Assembly (NCBI GenBank): GCA_029532625.1
Contig: JARFXM010000004.1
Location: 4,464,001 to 4,528,000, forward strand
From: Lomentospora prolificans
Lineage: Eukaryota > Ascomycota > Sordariomycetes > Microascales > Microascaceae
Reading direction: 5' to 3'
DNA: 64,000 nucleotides
In this document: one piece after another, positions 47,368 through 57,238 of the stretch
How the letters are laid out: the number at the start of each line of letters is the position of its first letter
Numbering within the stretch: the first letter of the stretch is position 1
The notes under the pieces: model-generated
What the model saw: only the letters and a program-made list of their open reading frames with translations
The model's database searches: none
What the model was told of the DNA's origin: nothing
Program-made: the position numbers and the translations under genes

Positions 47368-50004
47368 ATGCGTCTATCGACCGCACTCTTCTGGGCGGCC
47401 ACTGTGGCCGTCCAAGGCGTCGCCGGCTTTTGGTTAGAGGACATTGCTCACCAAGGCAAAGCGCCTTACCATTCTGACTCCGACTACCAAGTCTTCCGTA
47501 ACGTCAAGGATTTCGGTGCCGTAGGTGACGGTGTTACTGACGACACTGAGGCTATCAACAAGGCCATCAGCTCCGGCCAGAGGTGTGCGCCGCAGGAGTG
47601 CAAACAGTCGACCACTTCCCCTGCCGTCGTCTACTTCCCCTCGGGGTATGTAATATCTCGGAGTAGACTCACACATTCTGCCTGACGCTATTCGAAAATA
47701 TGCGACGTCGAGCTTGGCTAACCTCAATCTAGAACTTACCTCGTGTCTGGCTCCATCATTGATTACTACTACACCCAGATCATCGGCGACCCGACCAACC
47801 GCCCGGTCCTCAAGGCCTCGGCCGACTTTCCCACCGACACCACCCTCGGTATTATCGATGGTAACCGCTACGGCGCAGACGGTCTCGCTTGGATCGCCGT
47901 CAACGTCTTCTTCCGTCAGATCCAGAATTTGATCATCGATACCACTGCCATCCCCGCTTCCGCCAACGCTGTCGGTATCCACTGGCCCTCGTCTCAGGCT
48001 ACCGCGCTCTCCAACGTCGAATTCCGCCTCTCCTCCGAGTCCGGCACCCAGCATGTCGGTCTCTTAATGGAGGAGGGCTCCGGTGGTCTCTTGAACGACC
48101 TCACTTTCCGCGGCGGCTCCATCGGTGCTAGGCTCGGCAACCAGCAGTACACTGCCAGAAACCTCCAGTTCTTCGGTTGTGAGACTGCTATTAGCCAGCT
48201 GTGGGACTGGGGTTGGACTTACAAGTCGCTCGTTGTCGAGGACTGCAAGGTCGGCGTCGACGTCGTCGACAACAGCACCGCTTCCCTCACTATCCTTGAC
48301 AGCAAGTTCACCAGGGTCGGTGAGGCGGTCAAGACCAAGCGTGACGGCGACAACACTAACCCCAAGGCTTCCGGCTCGCTTGTCCTGGAGAATGTCTCGT
48401 TTGATAAGGTGACGGCCATTCTCACGGGCCCTAAGGGCGTCATCATCCCTGGCGACTCCGCTGGCGAGACCTTGGTCGAAGGCTATGCCGATGTAAGTTG
48501 GAATGCTCCTCCCGTGTAATTTGCTTTCTGCCGTGCCTAACCGAAACTTTTAGGGTCATCTCTATGACTATAAGGGTCCCAAGGTCTACACTGGTGACGA
48601 CATTAAGTACTTCCCCCGCCCTTCAGCTCTGCTTGATGGTGACAAGTACTACGAGAAGTCCAAGGTCGGTTAATCCCTCTAATCATTGACTTGGTGCAAA
48701 TCTTTTGCTGACGATATTTGCAGCCTACCTATGGCGATGTTCCTGCCTCCAACTTTGTCTCCATCCGCGACTTTGGCGCTAGTGGAAACGGCGTCGACGA
48801 CGCTACCTCTGCTTTGAACGACCTCTTCGCTCACGTTGCTGGCACCGACAAGGTCGCTTTCATCGACGCCGGTTACTACGTCATCACTGACACAGTCACC
48901 ATCCCCGCCGGCGTCCGCGTCGTTGGTGAGGCGCTTGCCTCCATCCTTCTCGGTACCGGTCCAGTTTTCTCTAACATGGAGAAACCTGTCCCCGTCATTC
49001 GAGTCGGCAATCCCGGCGACAGAGGCCGCGTCGAGTGGTCCGACATGATCGTCTCAACCCGTGGTCCTACCGCCGGTGCCAAGCTCATCGAGTGGAACCT
49101 CTACTCCCCCGGCGAGCCCTCTGGTATGTGGGATGTCCATGTCCGTATCGGTGGTTTCGCTGGCACCGAGCTCCAGCTCGCACAGTGCCCCACGACCCCG
49201 ACTGAGTCCAATGTTATCAACGAGGACTGCATCGCCGCCTACCTCTCGCTCCACGTCACCAAGTCGGCCGGCGGCCTCTACAACGAGAACTGCTGGGTCT
49301 GGGTGGCTGATCATGATATTGAGGACCCTGACTATACGCAAGTCACCATTTTCGCTGGCCGTGGCGTCCTTGTCGAGTCTGAAAAGGGCCGCATCTTCCT
49401 CTCCGGTTCCGGTTCTGAGCACCATGTCCTCTACCAGTACCAATTCGTCAACACCCGCGACGTCTACATGGGCCAGATCCAGACAGAGACCCCGTACTAT
49501 CAGCCTAACCCGCCCGCGAGCGTGCCCTTCCCGCCTGTGACGGCGATCCAGGATCCCGACTTCGCCAAGAGCTGCAAGGGTGTCCCCGCCGATGTTCCCT
49601 GCGATATGGCCTGGGGCCTTAGGATCATTAGCTCCAAGGATCTAGTCATTTTCGGTGCCGGTCTCTACTCGTTCTTCAACAACTACAGCACCGACTGCTG
49701 CCAGCCCGAGAGCGGTACTGAGTGCCAGCAGAGGATCTTTGAGGTTGTCGGCTCCTCGTCCGTCAAGAAGCGAGGCGTCTGCTCTGGTCACGGTGGCGGT
49801 CATGGCGGAAACGGCGGCGGCCACCACGGCGGCAACGGAACCCACCCCAACCCTCCCACTAACGGAGCGAGCACCTTTAGCACTTACAACCTCAACACCA
49901 TTGGCACGGTTCGCATGGTTACAAGGTACGGCAAGGACATTGCTCTCGCCAGCGACAACACCGCTGGCTTCGTGGATACGATAGCGGTGTACTACAACGC
50001 TTAA
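47368..50004 (+). CDS. Secreted exo-beta-1,3-glucanase, glycoside hydrolase family 55
   Basis: Four exons: 47368-47645, 47733-48492, 48554-48664 and 48724-50004, giving 809 aa. Introns are 87, 61 and 59 bp with matching phases; the third has a GTCGGT donor. GH55 enzymes cut glucose or short sugars from the ends of beta-1,3-glucan (laminarin, callose, fungal wall). The protein has a signal peptide (about 1-19) and then FWLEDIAHQG. The two rib-like beta-helix modules each begin with the pectate-lyase-like signature: NVKDFGAVGDGVTDDTEAIN in the first and IRDFGASGNGVDDATSALN in the second, after the linker exon. Conserved blocks include GLLMEEGSGG, LQFFGCETAISQLWDWGW and QTETPYYQPNP. Near the C-terminus a dibasic KKR (731-733) is followed by a His/Gly-rich insert. 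The ATG at 47368 was chosen because it starts the signal peptide. Confidence 0.96.
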
Positions 50005-50318
50005 AGGCGTAAGGGCTCGAGGTTGTGGTGGTGAAGGGTGCTTATATTTGGAGAAACAGGGTTTGGGGATATTTCACATCTTGTACGTACATATAAAGGC
50101 TGGGGTTGGCTAATGAGAGCTTCTCCTTCTGATATATATATAATTGTAAATTTCAATTGGGAGCTAAACAATCATTTCAACTGCGCCGTGCTGTTCTGGG
50201 GTGGGTTGCGGCGTGGGGCCATGGTAGTAGTGCTCTAGGTTTCGGGTTTCCCACGATAATATCAAGCAACCTGGAGCTCCACTCCTCCAACAGCCCACAA
50301 CCCAACGGGTTCAAATAA
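50005..50318. other. Intergenic, 3' flank of the GH55 gene and 5' flank of tRNA-Ser
   Basis: This short AT-rich spacer has a (TA)-like run near 50135-50145. It probably contains the glucanase 3' UTR. No gene is seen. Confidence 0.4.
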
Positions 50319-50399
50319 GGCAAGGTGCCAGAGTGGTTAATGGGTGTGACTAGAAATCACATGGCTTCGGCCGCACAGGTTCGAATCCTGTCCTTGTCG
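50319..50399 (+). tRNA. tRNA-Ser (anticodon AGA)
   Basis: The 81-nt sequence folds as a class II tRNA. The acceptor stem GGCAAGG pairs with CCTTGTC (one G-U), with discriminator G. The anticodon stem TGTGA/TCACA encloses the loop CTAGAAA, giving anticodon AGA (Ser, TCT codons). A long variable arm (GGCTTCGGCC core) is typical of tRNA-Ser. The T arm is ACAGG-TTCGAAT-CCTGT, which also supplies the Pol III B box. There is no intron in the anticodon loop. A T8 run follows 6 bp later as terminator. Confidence 0.96.
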
Positions 50400-50405
50400 G
50401 TTTAA

Positions 50406-50413
50406 TTTTTTTT
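50406..50413 (+). terminator. RNA polymerase III T-run terminator
   Basis: Eight consecutive T residues begin 7 bp after the tRNA-Ser 3' end, the usual Pol III termination signal. Confidence 0.8.
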
Positions 50414-50433
50414 CCTACATTTTCTCAATGGCT

Positions 50434-50435
<2 letters not shown>

Positions 50436-50480
<45 letters not shown>
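50436..50480. repeat. Homopolymer pair (T)31(A)14
   Basis: Thirty-one T residues are directly followed by fourteen A residues, forming a perfect inverted homopolymer 37 bp past the tRNA gene. It may be a microsatellite-like expansion, the scar of a retrotransposed poly(A) tail, or an assembly join between two opposite poly(A)/poly(T) reads. Confidence 0.9.
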
Positions 50481-50657
50481 GTAATATTCTCCAGTGTAGA
50501 CTAGAACTTGGATATTCTTTTGGTTGTGTTTTATCTAGAATATCTCTGCTGTGGCATAGGGCGACATGGCCGCCGTGGATTCGATTCTTCCTTCATCCAG
50601 GGTATCCTCATTTTCGGCCAACTTGGGGAGTCAAAATCGTCTACACTACACTACGGT

Positions 50658-51890
50658 TTAAGCCTCAAACAACCTCCCCAGCGCCGTCAGCCCGATAAAC
50701 AAAGCCTCGTCCGTCCGTATCGTCCTGCTCCCCTGCCCCGGCAGCACATTAATCCAGTAATCGAACAGCTCCCTGGTCTTGGTCCCCTGCTCGAGCATCT
50801 TGCCGAGCTCGGCGTCATTTCCCGCGGCGTACTCGATGCCCTTGGGCCCGCCAAAGACAACGAGCAGGTGTTTGAAGTCGGGGATCTTGCCGGGCGGGAA
50901 AGCGCGGGGCACGGGTTGGCCGCGCTCCGAGGTGCCGATGCTGACGTCGTAGCCATCCTCGTAGGGGCTCTCGGTGAAGACGGAGGAGAGGCCGGAGCAG
51001 CGGCGGACGGTGAAGCCCCAGTAGTAGCCGCCCTCGGTGCGGGGGGCCGCGGGGTGGACGGCCTCGGGGGTGGTTGTGGTTTCGGTGGCGAAATGGACGG
51101 TGACGCGGGTGTTTGGGGGGATTTCGTCTTCTATTGTTACGGGTTCGCCGAGGCCGACGTCGACGAGGGTTCTAGGTCGATTTTTTGTTAGATTGAGAGA
51201 ACGTGTGTGTGTGTCTGTGTGTATAGAGTTGCGATGAGTAGGAGAAGGAAGGAGGTCGAGACCTACCCAGTCTTGCCCCTTGGCCGCGAGATGGTGACGC
51301 CTTCCCTGTAGGGGATCCACTCTTTAGGGTGAGGGTGGTGAGGCATGTCCAGACTGGGGAGCTTTCCGGCGAGCCTTAGGTTCTGGTGGAGGGGGAAGAG
51401 GGCCTTGCGCATGAAGGGGGGTGTCTCGAGATAGGAGAGGACGTGGGAGAGGAAGTGGCACGGGTCGGTGTCGGCGGTGTAGCTCGCCGGGTCGACTCTC
51501 CTCGGCCGTTCCTCCGCGGGGGTGTCGTCATAAACGACGACTTCGTCGACGTTGAAGACGGCAAGAGCGCGCCCTATCCGGCCGGGAATGGAAATTTGCT
51601 GGTCGGCTGTAAACGTGCTGCGTCTAATGTCAGACCGGGGTTCGCTCCCGATACGTGCTCTGCAGGACTGCCTTACTCTTTGAGCACGCTGGCTGCGACG
51701 GCTACTGAAAGGGTCCACGACCTGCCACCCTCAATGGGCGTAAAGGAAGCTGAGGGCTTCCATGCCGTCTTGCCGGGGTCTTCGTCGAACTCGACCTTGC
51801 GTTTCTGGAGGTGCAATTAGTCTTGGGGTTGGCTCGAAAGGTGAGTTTGGGGGTGTAAGTTACCTTGTTGGCTCGTTCGTATCGAGACAT
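50658..51890 (-). CDS. SPOUT-class putative RNA methyltransferase (SPOUT1/YGR283C family)
   Basis: Four exons on the minus strand: 51890-51864, 51804-51677, 51617-51267 and 51171-50658, giving 339 aa. Introns are 59, 59 and 95 bp, all with consistent phases; the last contains a CA microsatellite in the transcript sense. This family (Pfam Methyltrn_RNA_3; human C9orf114/SPOUT1, yeast YGR283C and YMR310C) has a knotted SPOUT fold that binds SAM and RNA. Spliced landmarks: TFTADQQISIPGRIGRALAVFNVDEVVVYDD at the start of the domain, an internal OB-like segment, YYWGFTVRRCSGLSSVF, GGYDVSIGTSERG-like DGYDVSIGTSERG, FKHLLVVFGGPKGIE, and the C-terminal knot region with YWINVLPGQGSRTIRTDEAL. The short N-terminus is basic (KRKVEFDEDPGK). 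The molecular target in fungi is not established. The gene shares its upstream region with the divergent thioredoxin gene. Confidence 0.92.
51203..51222. repeat. GT/CA dinucleotide microsatellite in an intron
   Basis: A (GT)n tract with one interruption lies in intron 3 of the SPOUT methyltransferase gene, where the transcript would carry CA repeats upstream of the TCTAAC branch site. Confidence 0.85.
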
Positions 51891-52188
51891 GTCTGGCGAG
51901 CTATGAATTGGGCACCTAAAAAGCTGTAGAGTACTCGAACTCAAAAATATCGAGATCCCCTCCACAGAAGAGCTACAGAAAAAAATTGGCGGTCTCCTCG
52001 TTGTGGGGAAGAGATGGACCGGCAAAAATTTAGCTCAGGGTTCACCGCCTTCCTGTTCCGGTGATATTGGATCCTTCCGCCGTCGTCGCTGTCCTTTAAA
52101 TCGCCAACTCGCTTATCGCCATCACCCTGTCATCTTTCCCAGTCCATTCATCGCATCCGTGCAAACGTCCTCATATAATTTTTCCAAG
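51891..52188. promoter_or_regulatory. Short divergent promoter, SPOUT methyltransferase and thioredoxin
   Basis: Only 298 bp separate the two divergent start codons, so the two genes share one upstream region. No specific motif was recognised. The thioredoxin side is C/T-rich just before the ATG. Confidence 0.6.
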
Positions 52189-53018
52189 ATGTCCGGCCCT
52201 ATTAACATTGGTTCCTCCGCCGAGTGGGAGAACATTCTTAAAACCCACAATGTCGTCATCGCCGACTGTATGTGTATACTGGCGCCGCCGCATTTCGAAC
52301 GGCGCCTTCGGTTCCTCCCCGCTCCTCACTCGCTTCCCAACTAACATGTCCTGCGCTTTCCTCCTCTAGTCTACGCCGACTGGTGCGGGCCCTGCAAGAT
52401 GATTGCCCCTCACTTCGAGCGCCTCGCCAAGGAATACTCGGTCCCGAAGAAGGTGGCCTTCTGCAAGGTCAACGTCGACAGCCACTCCGGCATCTCCCGC
52501 TCCCACGGCGTCAGCGCGATGCCCACGTTCGTCATCTTCCACTGCGGCAAGGCCATCAACACCATCCGCGGCGCTAACCCCCCGGCCCTAACCTCCGCCA
52601 TCACCGATGCCCTCAAGCTCAAGGACCAGGGCACGCCCGGCGAGTACTTCAAGTCGCCCGGCCGCACGCTCGGCGGCGATGCCCAGCCCGCTGCTTTCGA
52701 TTTCAGCTCCATCTTCAGCTCCATTGTCCTCTTTGGCGGCCTCTACTTCGCCTCTCTACTATCGGCACGTGTCATCGCTTGGTTCTTTGGAGGAAGCTCG
52801 TCTAGCTAACGCGTTTTTTCTGCTTTTTGCTCTTTTTGCCCCACGTTTAGTTCGATCCGTATATGGCTGCGCAGAACTCGAGGTTCAACATTGTCAACCC
52901 TGTGCCGCAGGTTCCTCAACCACAGACGAGCGGGCAGCGCGGGACGGTGCCCATCAAGAGGATGGGGCCCAGAGCTGCGTTTAAGACGCTGTCGGACTTG
53001 GGCGGGCATGAGGAGTAG
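52189..53018 (+). CDS. Membrane-anchored thioredoxin-like protein
   Basis: Exons 52189-52267, 52370-52764 and probably 52851-53018, giving 213 aa. Intron 1 (102 bp) has GTATGT, CTAACA and CTCTAG. The thioredoxin fold has the intact active site WCGPC (Cys32 and Cys35), the conserved cis-Pro in SAMPTFVIF, and RGANPPAL. Downstream is KSPGRTLGG, then a hydrophobic segment (SSIVLFGGLYFASLLS) that should insert in a membrane. If exon 2 reads on, the protein ends at TAA 52807-52809 after a Trp/Phe/Gly/Ser tail (172 aa). However, a frame with good codon use follows an acceptor at 52850 (GCTAAC branch site, TTTAG) and starts FDPYMAAQNSRFN, matching what related fungal proteins have after this helix. 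Joining it in frame needs a GC donor at 52765 (TCG|GCACGT) or a weak GTCATC at 52771. The gene probably acts as a thiol-disulfide reductase or chaperone at an internal membrane. Confidence 0.85.
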
Positions 53019-53544
53019 ATCTAGGAATGGCATGGTGGGGGATGGGGGATTGATTGGGCTTTCTCTTTGATTGTGACTTTTTTTTGATACGATTACATGG
53101 ATGGGCCGTATTTGGCATAATGTATATAAGCGATACACTACAAACAAACCTTTTCTTCCACTCTTTCGTCCTGCGGGAAGCGCACTAGTTTGAGGGTATT
53201 TGTACTGGTTTTCTGGGGATGCCAAGACTTTACGATATTATGAGAGGTCACTCACTGGCTACTCATCCTTGGTCTCTCACCCTGGGAAGAAAACGGACAT
53301 TTGACTACTTCTTCTTCTCTTTCCATCTCTTCTCGTCCCAGATTATTAGGATAATATTACGGTTTTTACCTTTGAAGCAAGAGAAGCTCGGACGCGCTCG
53401 CGTTGGTAATCCTTGGGATATGAGAGGACGATAAGAGCTCACGTGACACGATTTGCCTCTTATCCAAAAAGATTTTGGGCGAGAAAGTCGCGACACTCTA
53501 TCTTGGCTGCATCGCCAAATTCTTATTGAATAGAGCACGTGGAA
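53019..53544. other. Intergenic, between thioredoxin-like gene and RSM22
   Basis: The spacer holds the 3' UTR of the thioredoxin-like gene (T-run near 53080) and the promoter of RSM22, which is on the same strand. No other gene is supported. Confidence 0.45.
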
Positions 53545-55890
53545 ATGTTGGCCGCTAGGACTGCTCGGGGTATATGTCCTATATGTAGGACAGCCCGATC
53601 GGGTATCCTTGAGCTCAATCATGGCGCCGGAATACGCCTCCCACTGCGCCAACGCACTACGGCGAGCTCGTTCGTCGCGAGCAGAATCACCCCTATCCGA
53701 TGCCACTCAACCGCAAACCCCGAGGCCCAACTCCCCGACAGGCCCGGCGAAGGCCTCACTGCGAGCCGCAACGTGGATATCGAGAAAACGGTGCGCGACG
53801 CGAAACAGCGGTTCCGCGACACTCTACCAAAAGGGTATCTGACAGACGAGGAGTACAAGTTGTATGAGCGTCTGTACGGCCCTCCGCTGCGCGAGACTGC
53901 CCCTGATGATGTGGGCATTCCTCACCACGCCGACATGTCGAGCGACCAACCCGATATGAGCTATAACTCGAGCGTGAGGACGACTGGTACTCTCATGGCC
54001 GAAGACGGCACGTCAGAGGCAGCCGAGCAGCTCCACGAGACTGGCGAGGGCTACGTCGGGATTGTCGCGAGGAATAAGCGAGAGTACGACGCCTTGATGA
54101 AGCTAGAGAAGGATTTCAAGGTTGCGGCCGAGAAGGCGAAGATGTACGAGGCCGAGGACGCCGAGAGGAGGAAGTCAAGGGCTATCGATCTCCTTGAAGA
54201 GGTCGAAGAGCACTACGACAACGAATACAAACCCGAGTGGGATGAAGAGGATATCGCCGCCTTTGGTGACCGAGCAAGATCGCACCCCCTTACGGAAGAG
54301 GGCCAGTTTGGACCCCGTCCCACAACCGTACAAATCCCGAAAGCAACCTTTGTCGAGCCCATCGCTAGACTGCTTACCCGAAGCGACCTGTCGCACATTA
54401 AGAAGGCGGCGGAAAAGGCATTTGGTGGACCCGGTCTTCCCGACTCGGCCATCACTCCCCCGGGTATGAGGAGCAGGCCTATGCTACCCATGACCCTTCA
54501 GGCTGGTCATCACCGCATGTCCGAGATTGATGCTGATGCTTTCATTGCTACGTATCTTCCCCAGATGTACGCCGCGTCGAGGAGTGTCCTGGTCGAGACG
54601 CGAAGACGCCTTGGTACTGAATGGATACGGGGCTTGCTCAAGCGTAATGACGGCGAGGGACCGAGGATTTTGGATGCTGGTAGCGGCGGTGCTGGCTTGG
54701 CCGCATGGCAGGACATTACCGAGGCTGAGTGGGATGTGATGCGGGACGAGGGCCTGGTAAAGGGTGCGAGCCCTCCCGGGAAGAAGACTGTCATTGTCGG
54801 ATCGGAGAACCTGCGGCAGCGAGTATCTCGCTTCTTGCATGGCACGACCTTCCTCCCACGCCTTCCAAACTATCGCCACTCCGCCGACAACGCTGAGAAG
54901 CTTCTTGATGCGCCCGAGGTACCGCAGCCTAGGAAGACGTACGACGTTATCCTCGCGTCGCACCTTCTCCTCCAGTGGCCCGAGGGCCACCGACGCACGG
55001 CTATCCTTAACAGCCTCTGGTCCCTCCTGTCGCCCGAAGGTGGCGTCCTAATCGTCCTGGAGAAGGGCCACCCCCGCGGCTTCGAGGCCGTCGCCGAGGT
55101 CCGCTCCAAGCTACTCAACGAGTACATCCTCCACCCTCATTCGCAGCCCGATGTCGAGAATGTCCACCCCGACCACCAAAAGGTGCGGGACCCCGGCATG
55201 ATTGTCGCCCCCTGCACCAACCACAAGCCGTGTCCCATGTACCGCATCCCCGGCAAGTCCTCGGGCCGCAAGGACACGTGCTCCTTTAGCCAACGCTTCA
55301 TCCGGCCCCCCTTCCTTCACCGCATCATGGATGGCAAGGACCGCAACCACGACGACGTCGAGTTCAGCTACGTCGCCGTCCGCCGGGGTACCGCTCTCCC
55401 CGAATCAGTCCACCAGGGCCCAGAGGCCGCCGACAGGGCTTTCCTAGGCTACGGGGACGCCACGGAGGAGACACGGCCTCACGTGCTCTCCCTGCCGCGC
55501 AACGTCTCCCCGCCGATGAAGCGCCACGGCCACGTGCTCCTGGATCTGTGCACGCCCGCGGGCAAGATCGAGCGCTGGATCATCCCGCAGAGCTACGGAA
55601 AGCAGGCGTACCGCGACGCCCGCAAGGCCAAGTGGGGCGACTTGTGGGCGCTTGGGGCCAAGACGCGCATGGATCGTAAGGTCAGGCTCGGCAAGGGCGC
55701 CGACGTGCCCGACGACGGCGGCGTCAGGGCTAGGAGAGCTAGGGAGAAGAAGCCCAAGGTCATCGAGATCGGGTACGATGCTGGCGGGTTCAAGGATGCG
55801 GTGGATAAGAGCGGGGCGACGGAGAGGAGGTCCAAGAATAGGAGGAAGACGCCTAGGAAGACGTTGTTGCAGGAGTTGATGGAAGAGTGA
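53545..55890 (+). CDS. RSM22: Mitochondrial ribosome assembly methyltransferase-like protein RSM22 (METTL17)
   Basis: An intronless 781-aa frame. Rsm22/METTL17 binds the mitochondrial small ribosomal subunit during assembly. It has a class I methyltransferase fold and, in studied members, an Fe-S cluster. Evidence: the N-terminus (MLAARTARGICPICRTARSG) is basic and fits a presequence. Residues about 374-386 read RILDAGSGGAGLAAW, the SAM-binding loop. Further on are YDVILASHLLLQWPEGHRR and LLSPEGGVLIVLEKGHPRGFE. A Cys motif C557-x5-C563-x15-C579 (CTNHKPC...C) is followed by SFSQRFIRPPF, the Rsm22 signature. The C-terminus is basic (RRSKNRRKTPRK), likely rRNA-binding. The region about 50-280 is long, acidic and poorly conserved. 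The reading frame extends two codons upstream only via GTG, so the ATG at 53545 was taken. Confidence 0.94.
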   Translation: MLAARTARGICPICRTARSGILELNHGAGIRLPLRQRTTASSFVASRITPIRCHSTANPEAQLPDRPGEGLTASRNVDIEKTVRDAKQRFRDTLPKGYLTDEEYKLYERLYGPPLRETAPDDVGIPHHADMSSDQPDMSYNSSVRTTGTLMAEDGTSEAAEQLHETGEGYVGIVARNKREYDALMKLEKDFKVAAEKAKMYEAEDAERRKSRAIDLLEEVEEHYDNEYKPEWDEEDIAAFGDRARSHPLTEEGQFGPRPTTVQIPKATFVEPIARLLTRSDLSHIKKAAEKAFGGPGLPDSAITPPGMRSRPMLPMTLQAGHHRMSEIDADAFIATYLPQMYAASRSVLVETRRRLGTEWIRGLLKRNDGEGPRILDAGSGGAGLAAWQDITEAEWDVMRDEGLVKGASPPGKKTVIVGSENLRQRVSRFLHGTTFLPRLPNYRHSADNAEKLLDAPEVPQPRKTYDVILASHLLLQWPEGHRRTAILNSLWSLLSPEGGVLIVLEKGHPRGFEAVAEVRSKLLNEYILHPHSQPDVENVHPDHQKVRDPGMIVAPCTNHKPCPMYRIPGKSSGRKDTCSFSQRFIRPPFLHRIMDGKDRNHDDVEFSYVAVRRGTALPESVHQGPEAADRAFLGYGDATEETRPHVLSLPRNVSPPMKRHGHVLLDLCTPAGKIERWIIPQSYGKQAYRDARKAKWGDLWALGAKTRMDRKVRLGKGADVPDDGGVRARRAREKKPKVIEIGYDAGGFKDAVDKSGATERRSKNRRKTPRKTLLQELMEE

Positions 55891-56215
55891 GGGGTGTCGT
55901 GTTGTATATGTACGATTTTGGGGCGAGAAGATTGTGTACGAGTATTATCAAAACATGTACTGGCGGTTTGGATATGTGGAAAAAAGTAGATGGAAGATAT
56001 AGGGCAAAAAAGCATATCAAGGTTGGCGCGCTTCGCATATGTATAATACGCTTATATATATATATTTATACCACTCTGAACGAACCATCAATAGGGATGA
56101 AGCGTCGTTTCATGGTTACTTGTACAATGTAACTCACTTCCGTTTACGAGCATCGGGGCGCGGCGATGTTTGCTTATTCAGTCATTGAACTACACACGAG
56201 AATCTAGAGCTACTT
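55891..56215. other. Convergent intergenic region, RSM22 and BNA6
   Basis: This 325-bp spacer holds the 3' ends of two convergent genes. It is AT-rich with a TA run near 56055-56066 and contains no supported gene. Confidence 0.5.
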
Positions 56216-57238
56216 TTACACGGTGGAGGCCTGCGGAGGCTGAATCTTGAGAGAGAAGTCGATGTGCGGCACGCCCTGGTGGATGCAACTAGTCGAGAGA
56301 ATATCGACATCTGGGAAGTTTTCGAGTTAGCAAACGCAAACCGAGACAGAAGGAAGCAAAAAAGCGGAGGCACACTTACAAGGGGTGACGTATTGCTCAG
56401 CGTTATCAAGCCTCAAGCCGCCGGAAACCTCGAGCAAAAACTGTCTCTTGCCCGCCCACCTCTCCTTCAAGTTCTTGGCGGCGACCTTGACGCCGGCGCC
56501 AGTAAAGTTATCCAACATGACAATGTCGGCGCCAGCAGAGATGGCCTCGTCGGCCTCGGCCTCGGACTGGGCCTCGACCTCGATCTTGACGCTGAAGCCG
56601 GCGGCGCTCCGCGCAGCCGTCACGGCATCCGTGATGCTGCCCCTGCTCCAGACGTGGTTATCCTTGAGCATAACCATGGAGCTCAGATCCATGCGGTGGC
56701 CGTCCGCGCCGCCGACAAGCATGCCGTACTTCTCGACCAACCTAAAACCGGGGGTGGTCTTCCTCGTTCCCGCGAGGATACCCGTATAGCCCGCGCCTCT
56801 CAGGTTCAACAGCAAGCCACGGCTGTAGCTCGCAATACCAGAGCACCGAGCCAGCAAGTTCAGCGCGACCCTCTCGCCAAGGAGAATACCGCGCGCGGGG
56901 CCCTGCACGGTAGCGAGGCGCATCTTACCGGTGGGCTCGGGCCCGGAGCCGCTGGTGTCGATGCGGCTGCCCTCGCGCACGAGCCAGGTCACGGTGCACC
57001 CGCACTGCTTGAAGACTTCGTCGAAGAAGGGCACGCCGGCTAGGATGCCGGCGGATTTACCCCAGAGGACGGCCGTGCGCGGCACTTCACCGACCACGAA
57101 GCCGCCCACGTCGAAGGAGGGAGTGTCTTCGGCGAGCCAGGCGGTGATTTGGGGCTTCCAGCTCGGGGGGAGGAGGTGGTCGAGTTGGCCCTTTTCGAGG
57201 GGCATTTCGGGGGCGGGGAGGGGTGTGAGGGTCGTCAT
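56216..57238 (-). CDS. BNA6: Nicotinate-nucleotide pyrophosphorylase (quinolinate phosphoribosyltransferase)
   Basis: Two exons on the minus strand, 57238-56380 and 56310-56216, giving 317 aa. The 69-bp intron (GTAAGT, GCTAAC branch site, TCCCAG) splits a Tyr codon and restores VTPYVDILSTSCIHQGVPHIDFSLKI. The enzyme joins quinolinate to PRPP, releasing CO2, to make nicotinic acid mononucleotide; this is the entry into NAD from tryptophan. Family blocks are intact: GERVALNLLARCSGIAS, GTRKTTPGFR (substrate-binding Arg and Lys), GMLVGGADGHRMDLSSMVMLKDNH, EVEAQSEAEADEA, and VMLDNF. Length is slightly above the usual about 295 because of a Pro-rich N-terminus. The enzyme is cytosolic in yeast; no presequence is apparent here. 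Confidence 0.97.

Noticed and set aside
47434..48054. 206-codon minus-strand open frame
   Set aside because: It is antisense to GH55 exons 1-2 and crosses a supported intron.
56264..57043. 259-codon plus-strand open frame
   Set aside because: It is antisense to BNA6, whose family motifs are all present; an Ala/Gly/Asp-rich translation is typical of a shadow frame.
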